In this document: positions 51,376 to 62,427 of the stretch, in pieces
Layout: each line of letters begins with the position of its first letter
Position numbering within the stretch: position 1 is the first letter of the stretch
Assembly (NCBI GenBank): GCA_009760855.2
Contig: WPIO01000005.1
Location: forward strand, 9,189,501 to 9,253,500
Direction of reading: 5' to 3'
DNA from: Cristatella mucedo
Taxonomy: Eukaryota > Bryozoa > Phylactolaemata > Cristatellidae
DNA length: 64,000 nucleotides
The notes under the pieces: generated by a model
Databases searched by the model: none
Seen by the model: the letters and a program-made list of their open reading frames with translations, nothing else
What the model was told of the DNA's origin: nothing
Translations under genes and position numbers: made by a program

Positions 51376-54300
51376 AACTAAATATAATACATATAACCAG
51401 CCGCCTATCGATATCGCTCCATAGTCGTTCTATAGGGTTCAAATCAGGCCGGGTCACTGCACCAGCACCATACAAAGGATCTGTCAAAAAGTCTTGTCAC
51501 TGGCCTGGCAGTAAGTATACTTAGGGCCATTGTATTAATGCCAAATGTAACGAACCTCAAGCATAGTATTCGAGCATTGACATCCAACTTGCTTGACCGA
51601 CAACAACTTGAGTAGAGTGGCAGGGTGCTGGTGCAGTGGCTCGGCCAGTCGCCTGATTTGGACTCTATGGAGTGGCGTCGGCATGATGGGGAGGGGGCGA
51701 GGTGTTTAGCCTACACGAGTAGACGACCTTTTCGGTACAATTCAGGCTCAGTGGAATGTGCTGCTAAAGAAGAGACAGTGCTTGTGGCCTTTATGCCTGG
51801 CCAGACAAATGAGTTCATACAGGGTCGTGATGAGACGACGGCACACTAAACGCATACATACCAGTAGCATATGCGTTTGTTTTTGGGCGGTCAATACATA
51901 TTTTCTGCACGTAACTTCGGTATGCCTGGCGTCGTAGAAAATCTGCTTGGAACCCGGACAAATGCAACCGTACTGCTGGCGGCCATACTTTGAGGATTCA
52001 TTTTTATGCTTAGTGGATGTACAAATGGCTCATTGACCCGTTTTCACCCAACATTCATCTGACTGGCCTCTCAACTCCACTGCTCTATCCATTTCCTTTT
52101 GACTGCTCGTACAAGGTGCTGGCACCGACTCAGCAGCAGCCGTGCGCAGCTGGCAGGATGCAGCTGTATTTGCAGCAATGGGTCTGCCACCCAAGATGCC
52201 TGTGGTGCCACGGACTGTGCAGTGGCCTCGCTAGGGTGTCAAGCAGCCATAGCTCACCATTTGAGCCGTGCTACTCGGCTTGCTGTGCGATTGGTCGGCA
52301 CCAACCACGCCCCATGGCGATGGCTTGCTGCTGCAGCTACTGTGTGCTCTGGAGGGAAGAGGGCTTTCTGTTCGTTTCTCTCAGGCGCTTCCACACACGC
52401 ATGCACCATCGTGCCTGCCCCCACCCCCGGGCTTGGCTGGCCAGGTCCGGCAGCTGATATGGCCTTGTATGCGATTTTGAATAGCTGAGGTGCAACGGCC
52501 GTGCTTGCTAGGTTAGGCAGCACAGGCTGAAATGAGGGTGTGGTGGAGCTTTCGGGCGTCGAATGGCTGTCATTTGCACATGTGGCATGCAATAAATTTT
52601 CCAGCAGCTTGCCTCCCTCTCAGTGCTTCAGTCGGAGCAGCAGGCTTAGGCACAGGTAAGTCACGAGTGCTATGTCCATCGATCAAATCGATCGATCAAT
52701 GCTTGGTTGTGTCAGGTCTCAGATGTGGACCGCCCTCTCCGGATGACTCCCTGCTGCAAAACCGGCACCTGTAGCCATAGCTCCGTGCAGAGCAGCCACA
52801 CCCACCACCTCCGATGGATGGCACCGTGTCACGAAACTAGGCTTCATTCTTGCTTATGTTCTTAGGCTGCCCCTTAGCCTGGGCGGCAGCAGGATGATAG
52901 CTCGAAATGTGATCTGCTGGTAAGCTGGGAAAACCGAGGTGTATCATATCATTCTCCTGGGAGGCCATCGGCAGCTGTGTAATAATAAATAACAGGTATG
53001 CATTCCTGGTATTGGTCTTGCGGTTGCAGCTGCTGCCATCATTACAGTGGTAGTCACCCTGTTTTTACAGCACTTTCAGTTCGATCTGGTCTGGAGCCAC
53101 GAGTTTTCAATGGCCAACTGGTTGGTTGATGAGAGTTGCTGAAATTGTGCTTCCCCTTGCATGGAGGAGACTTCTGGCCGCATGACTTGGCAATGGCCCT
53201 CCTTATCTCATTCTGTTCAGGCACTATAGCACTCAAGTCTATTCTTCTTGCAATGCCCCGGTAGCTCCTAATTACACAGGAAGGCCAGTACAGAAGACCC
53301 GGTAGCTCTTTATTTAGATTGTGCTGAAAGGTCACCTGACCGCCCCCTGTACCTTCTGCCTCGACTGCTGCTGCTGCTTTGGGGTGTGTTCAACTAGTTC
53401 AGCAAAGCGTTAGAACCGCGGGAGCAGACAAAATGTCAAATCTTCAGCTTGGTGCGCAGCTGCATAGTGGCAAGGTTGAAGGATGAACAGCAATTGAGGC
53501 TGTCTAGAGTCCCCCCTACTTTGTGGCTGAAAGGGCAGCCACAGACAGACTGCCACAGAGGCTCGGTGCTAAGACTCGTTAAGGGGCTACCAAAATCGAT
53601 CCCAACCTGAAGAAGAGCTGGTGGTGGTGGGAAGTAAGATAAGGAAGGAGTATTGGTCAGCCTCGTTGAGCTTGGGGCTGGGATGCTTCTCTGGCACCTG
53701 GTCCAGAAGTATTTGACATGTGCTTTTTTGTGGTTGCTTTACCTACTTTCGATCGACTGTCAACTGCTACACATACGACAGAGAAGTTCCTGCTGTGTAC
53801 TCCCCATTGAAGGTCAACAGCATACCCCTATAGCCCACCCAGAACTGGGCTGCTATTGCAAGCCTGTAGGTTCCTAGGCTAGTCAGGCGGAGCCTATCAA
53901 CTGCTGAGGCCTAGGCCGTAGGGTTGAGATCGTTTACTGAACTATTATAGCAAAGCCAGGGCAAAGCATGCTTGCATTCAAGCTCTGCACAACAGTAAGT
54001 TAGGCTGCAGCTCATCTGTGCCAGTGCCTACGTGTGTGTGCCCAAGTGAGAGTGTGAGTGGGCGTATGTCTGTGTGTGCTCTTGTAGCGCACGTGTGTGT
54101 ACGTGCGTGTGCCTGTGTGCAGGCATGATGCTATGACCATCGCATTCGTGGCATCGGGCAGGGGTCATAGCGACATGGAGTGCTATGACGGGGCAAGAGC
54201 ATGTATGTAATCGTGCTACACCTCTTGGTTGCTCTACCGGCTCCAAAGCAAGAAGCAGATATTTGCAAAATTAACGGCAACATTAAATTGCTGCACATAC

Positions 54301-57300
54301 TCGAAACTTTAGTCTGGAGGCGGCAGGTAAAACTCGGCGCATTCTGCGACCCGGTCAAATGAATGATCGTTAGAACAGCAATCCGATTGTTGCAAGAGCA
54401 GCAGACTGTAGTCACTCGTGCACCCATCCTCTCCTCCGAAGTCATCACAGTCTTGCTCAGTCATGCGAGCATTGGCTGCAAACATTCCGTGCTGCTGCTC
54501 TTTGTGGCCTTTGCCTGACAACCAGCTTCATTGAAGCTGGTGGTAGCTCCAGCCCGGTCTCAGCTTGCAAATTCACGGAAAACATTTGGGCAGGCTTAAG
54601 GTTAGAGCAAACGAATGACCTTCAGACGTTTTGGAAGGGCTTTGTTAACAAATTTAGTTTAGCAGTAAGCAGTAATGATCGGCCTGCAGGCATCTGCCTA
54701 CGGCTGGCCTTGCCCAAAGTGATTCCAGCCGATGATTGCCGTGGGGTGGCTATGAGCTCAATTCGAGGGAGTCAGCTGAACAAGGGTTGCAGGTGAATGC
54801 AAAGCTCTGGGTGGAGTTCCTGCCTGCTGGAGGATTGCTACCTAGGAGGAAGGAATGTCAGGCAGCAAACCTGCTGTCATGACTCCTCAGCCACCTGGAA
54901 TTGGTCGAGCCTGGCTGCTGCCAAAGCTCAGGCCAACTCCTCTTTGCTCATGCCAGCTGTGCAGGCCCTTGCCGGCAGCCTACTTGCAAAGCTGTGGATG
55001 CTGGCTCAGGTGGGTAGAGGTGGATCTTGTGCGGCCGAGGCTCTAGGGCAGTTGGTCAGTATCTCCGGAGGCCAATTCAAAGCATCAACGGCCTGCTGCC
55101 ACAAGACAGACAGACAGATAGGGTGCCACCGAGGTGGTGGGAATGGGGCAAGTTCTTTGTGAGCTGACAGCCTGATTACATCGTATGCTCCAGCAGCATT
55201 GGCTGACGCAATTGCGAAAAGATTCGACGAAGACGCCGAGCTGATTGGCATTATTGTTGAAGCTGCTGATAGACAATCGTCGGAGTTTGCTTTGAGCTGT
55301 CCGTATTAGATTGTGCTCAGATAGATAGATAGGAGCTCAGAAGATAGTGTAGCTGCCACAGCCTGCGACCTGCTCCGTCTTCTTCATTTCGTCGAGGGCA
55401 GGGTGCGGCAGAGCCGGGTTGCTTCGAATCGATTCGATTTGGGTAGCTGCTGGTCGCCAGACCCATCCCTCGCAGCTGCTACCTCTCAGTCCAAACTCGG
55501 CTCCCCTCCATCTTCATCAAGGATCAGGCCCATCCTTCTCAGGCTCCCTCCATCAGCGGCTTCGAGATTACTGCATGCTGCTTAAGCCGACCGAGGAATG
55601 TCATAGATTCATCATCATCATCATCACAGTGTGCCTCCCAGGCCTAAGAGGAGAAGAAGCCAGGAAGGAGGGAGCAGGGCATGCATGCGCGGCTCGTGCG
55701 TGCATGCATGCCCTGCTCGAGCACAGCTCGAGTGTGAATGAGCGATTGTGGTATGAGGGGTTTGTGTAAGTGGATGGATGTGTGCGTGTGCGTGCGCGCG
55801 GCGCATGTGTGTGCTAGCGCGCCGCAGTTGGGTGAGATAGCTGTGGCGATGGTGCAATGTTGCGCAGCTACTTGGGCTGCACGTGACCTGCTCATTTAAG
55901 CAGCTCTGCTAGGCGAGAGTAATCAAAAACAGAGGCAGGGTTTCTGTGCTGCAAGGCATGTGCCGGCCTGAGCAGCCGTGCAGCTCCTGAGCCCAGCGAT
56001 GCGTCTTCCGCCGATGTCATGGCCGGCCGCACATTGGTGTGGCGCTCTGTAGCAGCGCCTGCTGCTAGCTGCCTTGGTGCCTAGCGCAGTTGCTCAGAGA
56101 ACTCGCTGGACAGAGCTGTCGATTTGGGATGACCAATCAGCTGAGACCTTGTACTGCCTGGCACTTCCTAGTGTTGAGAATAGCTAGGGATGCAACCTCA
56201 GTGAAAGCGATCGAACAATGGGTCGAGCAGGCCCAATGTGCTCAAGCCTATCATCCGTTTAAATATTTGCTCAGCACATACCGACGGCCTGCCGTCGGTG
56301 CAGCCACCGCCGTCGGGTGTGCTGCCTCTCACACCGGGATGCCGAGGGCTTAGCCACTCGACCACACCCCTCGTGGTCGTCCAAGAAGGACAGGGCCAGG
56401 GGGGACAACCCCAGTCCCTTTACCTACCACCTATGGAGGCAGGGGTGTTAGGGGAAGGTCATGCCTAGAGAATGTGTCGATGGTGTTCCATAATGTTTCA
56501 CCTGCTTTCGGACATCCACTCACTCTTTTTCCACGGAGCTAATGCCACCCACCACTTTTCGACGGAAGTGGCAGTCACACTACCTTAGCTCAGCCTACTG
56601 CCTCAGGCCAATACCTTGCCTGTGCCTCCCATGCAATACTTTGAGAAATATATCAGCCAGTGAAAGGGAGCCGGTGGAGGCGCCCGATTTTTCATCTTCC
56701 CAGCATGCCTAGGTGCTTAACAGGCACGGCAGATGGTAGGCCTACCGACACGTCCCGCCCGGCATTCCCATCCAGCTCTAGTCCTCCTCCACCCCTAAAG
56801 AGCACCGCAACTTTTTAAGAAGTCTTCCTAGCCCTTGCATTTGAGGTACGAGCACAGCGCGTTTGTGTGTTTGGAAGGCTGGGTGCTGGAAAGGGTGTCT
56901 GGCTGCCAATGGCTTCCACTACCTCGAACTGATTGGCTAAGCTGGGGGAAAGCTGCCGAGTGCTGCACCGAAAAAAAACCGTATTATAGTGCTTTTGGCC
57001 AGGCGCCGGCTGGCAGCAGTCCGGGTATCTAGGACTGAGGCAATGTCTAGGCATAGCCATGTACAAGTATGTCTCCGGCTGGACTTCCTCTTCGTCTGCC
57101 GCTGCTTCGTAGTTGCTCCCTCTACGCACCGGGGCAGGTGCTGGGCAGCCCAGCTGTCAGTGTGCTGGCTTCGAGACGCTTCATCCAACATAACGACGCA
57201 GCTTCCAGTGCCATTGGCTCGAGAGGGATAGGCGGACCGAACGTACACACTGTGTCACAACTGTACGTCTCAGCTGTTCACTTGCTTGCGATGACCGCGC

Positions 57301-57358
57301 TGGCGCCCAGTCGACACTGAACCACGGCCGGTACGGTTCCTGCATTAGCTAGCCAGCC

Positions 57359-57406
<48 letters not shown>

Positions 57407-59383
57407 CTCTCTCTACTTCTCTCGCTCTGGTAGCTCGAGCAGTTGTCCTTCTGCGTAGTTCGGCCAGCATAGGCCCAGGTCTGTGTCACGGCGTTACCAA
57501 CACGTCAACGACACGTCGCCTCCCGGTCGCCTACCGAGCAGGCTCATTCAATCGCGAGCAGCGGTCCATTGGCAGCAGCCACGTTGGTGGTGGCTGTAGC
57601 AGCAGCCAGAGGAGCAGCAAGCCGAAAGAAAGACTGCCCGTCAGCCACGCAAAGCCGGACCTGCCACCAGGAAGCTGTGGCAGGGATAGTAAGAATATTG
57701 CTTAGAAGCTCCCCGGATGCTCATTACAGTTAAATAACGTCTCCTGCCACGGTGAGCCGCAGACGCTGCATCTGCTGTCTATCGGGCCGGTACTCTCACC
57801 TTGCTCCCTGGCTGGTGCTGCTGCTGTTCACTTTGATGATGCCTTATTGGTTAATGTGGTTGCAGTGGATGACTGAACCGCCCATATGCATAGTTTATTT
57901 CCACGGCTATTGTTCCTTGAAGGATTGCTGTCAGGGCTGATAGGGTGCTGGATGCCGAACGGGATCATTTAGGCGCTCAAGCAGAAGGAGCCAAGCTCAG
58001 AAGGAGCCGCCTCTCACGCTCACACTCCCCTTGCCACGATGCGATCCGCTCTCGGGCCAGGCAGCCGGCGTTTGGCAACATCGTCGTGCTTGCGGGTCCA
58101 CCTCTCACAGCCGGCGTGGCATCTGGGTATAACACCTTTCCTCCTCCTCCCCCCCACCCACCCGAGGCCCGGCCGTGCTTGCCAAACTGTTCAGCAGTGT
58201 TACCCACGCCTAGCGGCCCCGGTGCGCTTTCCATGCATGTTTGCCATTTCTTTGCCATGCGAGCAGCTTGCCAGTCGTTCAAACGAAGTCGGCCCTCGAC
58301 GGTTCAGCTGCAGCCGGACGATTCCATCGGTCAGATGAACCGCCAGCTGAGGGGCCAGGCCGTGTCCAGCCACCACTTGCACTGACTGAAATCAAGTTTG
58401 AGGCTCTTGAGGCAGCAAGCCCAATCGGCCCAGTGCATCCTGTGTTAATTAGCTGCAATTCAGTCACTTCTTCCTGGGCCCTACTCATCCGTGTAGAGTG
58501 ACATCCTTCCCTGAGCTGCTGGCCTGCCTGGTGCCGCGCCCCCCCCCCCCCCCCCCCCCGTGCACCTGTGGCCTGTGGCAGCAGGACCTACTCGTAGCTG
58601 CTTCATGCGGGTGCTTGCTGAGCTGCTGATAGCCCACATCCTGCAGCGATCGTGTCGATCGCTGCAGGATGTCGGCGCCGGTGCATCGGTGGCACGTGAG
58701 CTTTCCCGGTGCTTTGCCGGCCGCGTGCGGCCGAGATTCGATGCAGAGATGCGATAGTGACGTCGGCCATACGATAGTGACGTCGGCGACACGATAGTGA
58801 CGTCGGCAATACGCCGCTGCTTTGCTGCCCACGTCCGATCTTCTGCCGTGTGGCGCACCCTGCAGTAACGTCCTCAACAACCCCCCCCCCAGCTTCGCCG
58901 GACAGCAGCAGAGCTCTTTGCTGTATTATTGCCATCCGATTACGTAGAGGTGGCAGGCAGAGCTGCTGGGTAGCTGCCCGCCACCTCGATGCACCGGCAA
59001 GTTCGACCAATGTGACTGTGCTGCTAAATCTGCAAAATCGCATTCGCTCGCATCGCTTGCAGTCCGGGATGAGCGTGAAATTCAACGGCAGTCACCTCTC
59101 TCGCATCTTCGAGTATCCGTCCGAGGACTCGTTGCTGGCGCTGCCCAAGGAGCCCGGAAGCACGTACTTCGACGATCCGGTCGTGCGCTTGGCCGCAGTC
59201 GATGACGAGGAGGAGCCACCTTGCTCCACCCAGTTCGGTGCGCTGTCGCTGAGCCGCGACATCACGCTGGAAGCTCGATCCCGCTCTTCCGCTGCTGCAG
59301 CCTCGGGGCACGCGCAGCCGCGGCCGAGTGACTCCTCTTCCTCCTCCGCGCTAGAGCCGAGCGAGACCAACACGGACTGCTGA
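43115..59383 (+). CDS. Taperin/phostensin-like gene (incomplete model: first and last coding exons)
   Basis: First coding exon 43115-45905 (930 codons plus 1 nt) and last exon 59063-59383 (106 residues, stop TGA). Residues 24-47 (DYYLGGLPAWKQKLLLPKLE) resemble the phostensin N-terminal 'PAWKRxLLxRRR' block. VPEYEKIFEGGAVVFYND lies at 907-924. The last exon has SHLSRIFEYPSEDSLL, resembling the F-x-YPSE-x-SLL block near the C-terminus of taperin/phostensin, which in vertebrates bind protein phosphatase 1 and actin. The body is poly-Ala, Pro and Gln linker. Phases do not match directly (phase 1 out; TCC GGG ATG frame in), so one or more exons between are missing. The family call is from remembered motifs, not a search. 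Confidence 0.55.
46829..46901. repeat. (GT)n microsatellite
   Basis: GT run of about 73 bp with a single GC interruption. Confidence 0.95.
47830..49500 (-). pseudogene. Pogo/Tigger-like (DDE superfamily 1) transposase remnant
   Basis: Minus strand, in order: a possible HTH region with stops (49150-49500); HYGRGLAEELKVDSFTFSKI (about 49065-49125); EPKDIFHMDETGLIFKA with the first catalytic Asp (about 48945-48990); AKQSKERITVALRA; KNIDLTKLPV; a CPANTTTV-like block; GIIRAVKLKYMSQLEAST (48515-48550, compare GIIRxFKxHYR of Tigger); and a C-terminal tail (LDACAASPTFNKAKECLEYP) at about 48200. Stops and frameshifts separate the blocks, and the second catalytic Asp (expected in 'VLVDN') is not seen. 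Inactive. Terminal inverted repeats were not located. Confidence 0.75.
49531..49615. repeat. Tandem duplication of a 40-bp segment, period 45
   Basis: tccatccaagttgcttaaat … gttagcaa at 49531-49570 repeats at 49576-49615 with one change. Confidence 0.9.
49783..50347. repeat. 24-bp minisatellite, about 23 copies
   Basis: Unit caatgaggcagcagtgttac plus 'ccag', almost perfectly homogeneous. One copy lacks 2 bp (near 50035) and one is a 12-bp partial copy (near 50268). Because 24 is divisible by three, four of the six frames stay open across the array. No start context, domain or splice structure suggests translation. Confidence 0.95.
51005..51116 (+). mobile_element. Solo L2-like LINE 3' tail
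   Basis: Starts at 'accactcgatcgtgcttcct' and ends in a long (TTA)n tail at 51089-51115. The stem-loop core is intact. Confidence 0.85.
51125..51490 (-). pseudogene. Tc1/mariner transposase C-terminal remnant, minus copy
   Basis: The minus strand reads PDLNPIERLWSDIDRRL (about 51405-51456), the classic 'SPDLNPIExLW' motif near the third catalytic residue. The element continues to about 51125 but is split by poly-C and (CA)n at 51304-51367. Stops are present. Confidence 0.7.
51304..51372. repeat. poly-C plus (CA)n microsatellite
   Basis: C11 followed by about 27 CA units and a short TA run. It sits inside the Tc1 remnant. Confidence 0.95.
51612..51870 (+). pseudogene. Tc1/mariner transposase C-terminal remnant, plus copy
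   Basis: The plus strand reads QSPDLDSMEW (the same SPDLNPIExLW motif, decayed). In another frame it reads FGTIQAQWNVL … HTKR, like the 'QLxxAIQxEWNxI…GGHTRY' end of Tc1 elements. It shares the word gctggtgcagtg with the minus copy and lies head to head with it. Confidence 0.6.
52000..55660. other. no gene resolved
   Basis: Several 60-150 codon frames exist without family blocks. The minus-strand frame at 54309-54521 (acidic, ending FYLPPPD) looks somewhat protein-like, but I cannot assign it. Confidence 0.35.
55672..55731. repeat. Two adjacent perfect hairpins
   Basis: Hairpin 1: gagcagggcatgcatgc (55672-55688) pairs with 55702-55718 around a 13-base centre. Hairpin 2: ctcgagc/gctcgag (55715-55721 and 55725-55731) with a 3-base loop. 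They overlap slightly. Confidence 0.85.
57361..57425. repeat. (CT)n microsatellite
   Basis: A CT run of about 42 bp followed by two 'ctctctacttctctc'-type units. Confidence 0.9.
58539..58559. repeat. poly-C, 21 bases
   Basis: Uninterrupted C21. Other C/G runs of 8-11 occur throughout the window. Confidence 0.95.
58636..58672. repeat. Perfect 17-bp hairpin with 3-base loop
   Basis: acatcctgcagcgatcg at 58636-58652 is exactly complementary to 58656-58672, with loop tgt. Confidence 0.92.
58751..58810. promoter_or_regulatory. Three tandem 20-bp units each holding a CRE-like TGACGTCG
   Basis: The unit acgatagtgacgtcggc plus three variable bases is repeated at 58751, 58771 and 58791. Each has TGACGTC, the core bound by CREB/ATF bZIP factors. 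They are spaced exactly 20 bp apart, 250 bp before the last exon of the taperin/phostensin-like gene. Regulatory function is inferred only. Confidence 0.4.
59063..59383 (+). CDS. Taperin/phostensin-like, last coding exon
   Basis: Acceptor cgctcgcatcgcttgcag before 59063. It encodes SGMSVKFNGSHLSRIFEYPS then EDSLLALP, an acidic segment (DDEEE), and a Ser/Ala-rich end NTDC. SVKF might stand in for an RVxF-type PP1 motif but lacks the basic residue. The stop is TGA at 59381-59383. Confidence 0.65.
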   Translation, partial: SGMSVKFNGSHLSRIFEYPSEDSLLALPKEPGSTYFDDPVVRLAAVDDEEEPPCSTQFGALSLSRDITLEARSRSSAAAASGHAQPRPSDSSSSSALEPSETNTDC

Positions 59384-60190
59384 TATCGACTGACTGACTG
59401 ACTGACTGACTGACTGCTCTGTGCCCTGCTGCTGCTGCTGCTGCTGCTGTCCCGCCCCCTTTGTGGTATCGCTGGGGCACCACCTGGGCGGGCAGCATCG
59501 CTCGGCGCCTGGCTGGCACTCCCCCTACTCCCTCTCCATCAAACTCATGTGTGACAGCTGCTTTCGAGCCGTCGAGGCAGTCTTTGCAGTGCAGCTCAGA
59601 GCAGCGAAGCTGTGGAAGCCGAAGGCCACCAGGGTGCTCCCTCGCGAGCTGCCAGCCATCTTGGCCACTTTGTTGCCTTCCCTCCCTCCCCTAACGCACA
59701 GGGGAAAAGCAGGGAGTGGAGTGGTAGCAGTCGGCGCCGTTAAAGGCAGGCTGCCAGGCAGTTACGAACCATCCTGCCTGCCTTTTTGAAACCGGGCAGT
59801 TACCTCCTCGGTGCATCCATTCGAGTGATTCTTGCCCCACCCCGCCGTGCCTGCTTACAGTGTGCCACGGATGCCGGCTTCCATTCTAGCAGTTCCGGCA
59901 AGCTCGATCGCCCCCCCAGCCCAGCGGCCGAAGCCCAGCCGTGTGCCGCTATGCCGGCCGCCGACACGCGGTGGCTGAGACTGCTTGTCCCCCCCCCTTC
60001 CACCCAACGACTGAGCTTCTCTACTTGGCTCCCTGCTGCTGCTGCTCCGTCGAAGACCCGGATGTTGTTTTTGGGCTTATTTAAGCTTTCTGGGGTTGCT
60101 GCTCTGCTTATTCACAAAGTCATGGTTGTCTTAGTGTGGCAGCAGTGCGATCATGCTAGCGACCAATAAATCGAAGTCTTCAGTGGGTCA
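59384..60190 (+). other. 3' UTR of the taperin/phostensin-like gene
   Basis: Starts with (CTGA)n repeats at 59388-59415 and (CTG)n at 59427-59448, and reaches AATAAA at 60165-60170, the first canonical poly(A) signal after the stop. Confidence 0.5.
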
Positions 60191-61015
60191 CCACCAGAGT
60201 GGTCGCTGTGGCTTGTGCGAAACCGATGCAATTCTTTCTTCCTTTGTCTCCCCCCCTTGCCATTCAGGGCGTGGAGGTTCTGTGAGTCACTCTACTGCTA
60301 AGATAAAGCAAAATCCCCTTGGCTTGTCACCACCACGATGAGAGCTGCAAGTTCGTGACATTCTTTCATTGCACTGCCAGTGCAAGAATGCCGATCGCTC
60401 TGTGTTGCTCTCAGCTCTCTCCGTGCTTCGGCCGTCCGAAGCTGCCTGCAGCCGCCTTCAGGTGGCTTGTGCCAGCCGATCCTGGATCCAGTCCGTCACC
60501 AGCACCGTTTCTACTTCGACGGCCAGCTAGCAAGGACAGAGACGTCTCGTGAACTGCTTTGCGGTAACTTGTCGCGAGCATTAGTAGTAGCTTTGCTCTC
60601 GGCACTCGTCGTTCCTTTATAAAGGAACCTCCGAAGTCAGCCGAAGCTGCTCACTGCTCGCGCGATTCTCCACGACGATGACGATTGTGTGTACACGTGC
60701 ATAGAACATAAGCATGTGCATATACAAATTGCTCTGCACAGCTGCAGACATACTTTAATGTGAGCCACCACATAAAGTTTGAGCTAGACCCTAGACCAGA
60801 TAGCGACTGCATAGGCTAACAATGCGGATGCCGGTGTGCACTAGTGAAGGCAATATAACGCCTAGTGGTCACCGGAGGCCAGAATCCGACTGGCAATTAA
60901 CATGTGGATTTTTCCGTCTGGGCTTGAGTGCCTCTAGACCCACGTGCATTCTCTCTGAGGGCATCAAGCAATCCAAGCTCACATCACAGTTACTTCGTTC
61001 AAACACCATATAATA
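60191..61015. other. no gene seen
   Basis: Unique sequence without protein-like frames or recognised repeats. Confidence 0.45.
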
Positions 61016-61017
61016 TG

Positions 61018-61240
61018 GTATTATTAAAAAATAGACATTTGTATCGTGTCTTAACAGAACTTAAATCCCTTTCTAGGCACTTACGTGCTGAAAAGGAAGC
61101 ACGATCGATTGGTTAGTGTTAACATGCTCAGTGTCAGCATGTATAAGCACACGAAGGACAAATCACAGGCAGCGAGAAAATGTTATGCGAAATGCGTAGG
61201 TTTTTTGCCAACGGCCACGGGGTTGCACAGATTCTAAGCC
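61018..61240 (-). mobile_element. L2-like LINE 3' UTR fragment
   Basis: Minus-strand tail (CTAGAAAGGGATTTAAGTTC) and UTR words such as TGATTTGTCCTTCGTGTGCT match copies A and H. The ORF part beyond 61240 is too diverged to assign. Confidence 0.65.
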
Positions 61241-61959
61241 GAATTCGGCTTAATAAGGTTGTAGTCCCTTTGCCTGCCCGACTATGTATTCCCTCTCCAC
61301 TGTGGCGATTTGGTTGGGAAACTGGGAAGAGCGAAGCCACCAACAGCCGGTCGAATAACCAATAAGGCTTTGCAACACGAATGCAGTCGAAAGACTTATG
61401 AGTTGCCTTGCTTGAGCAAGGATAAGTATACATAGATCAAGCAAATATATCTCCCATGCAGCTGAGGCAACCCAAATAGAGGCAGCGACCTGGGGCAACG
61501 AGCAGAGGTGTTGTGGACCTGAATGAATTCTGCTGAGAAGTGTCAGCAGTCTATTGTGGAAAAAACGTATAACCCCTGCTAACACGCACAGCTCTTGTGA
61601 TTGCAAGTTCTCGGGGTCCACCAATAGCACAGAGTCTATCGATATTCTGCGGTTTATCTGGCTATGTAACAGTTTCATTCTTCAACTCAGTAGTGCAGAT
61701 CCTAGCAAGTGCCGGATACCAACATACACAGCACAGCTACTTTCTTGGGCATCTTCAGCAGTTCAGGACAAATCTTGAAAAAAAATATTTGCATGTCAGC
61801 GAGAAGTTTTTTTTATCAATTTTAATACAACCTAGGGTGGGTCTCCTCACAAAGAAAGCTCGATGGATCGAGAAAGTTCCATCTAACCACACAGCTCGTC
61901 ATGCAGCAAGTCAAGGGGAAGCTTGTCAGGCTGCAAACACTCCTGCAATCAAGCTTCTC

Positions 61960-62080
61960 AATAATAACAATAATGATATTAAGTTTAATGCAATTATTCT
62001 ATAGCGACAATTATTCTATAGCGACCTAAGAGAACCCAATCTAAATCTGGGTGCTCTAGATTACGGGTACACATCGGGAG
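61960..62080 (-). mobile_element. Decayed LINE tail (older subfamily)
   Basis: 'ctatagcgacctaagagaac' and CCAATCTAAATCTGGGTGCTC on the plus strand are the inverse of the older tail. The 12-base word attctatagcga is duplicated at 61995 and 62011. Confidence 0.5.
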
Positions 62081-62427
62081 TGATGCCAGAAGAACCGGTC
62101 TTGAGGATTATGTCTTCCAACTTTAGGCGAGACACTAGACTAGCTCGTGACTTGTAGGTTTGGTCTTATCATAGTCAAGCTTACATAAGTTAAGGCTAAA
62201 GTTTGAGAAAATACTGAAAACGTTGGTCCAACAATCTACAATTTGTTTAAGATACCTTTCAAGACATACATATTAGAAATACGATAGGAAGTTTTGACGA
62301 TTTCCACATAAATAAAGAAAATGATTACACAAACCCTGAATAACCCGGCAGTAACTCAGAAGCAACATGTCTAGAAATAAAATGGTCCCCGATCTCACTA
62401 TCTTATGCAACTTGTATCCCAACTTAT

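Larger units (their letters stand above)
45906..59062 (+). other. Intron(s) of the taperin/phostensin-like gene, 13 kb
   Basis: Holds a (GT)n tract, a pogo/Tigger remnant (47830-49500), a 24-bp minisatellite, Tc1/mariner remnants, a LINE tail, hairpins and a (CT)n tract. At least one small coding exon must lie here to reconcile phases, but I could not identify it. Confidence 0.5.

Noticed and set aside
54309-54521. 70-residue acidic minus-strand frame as a gene
   Set aside because: Composition is somewhat protein-like, but it is short, with no splice-compatible neighbours or recognised family.
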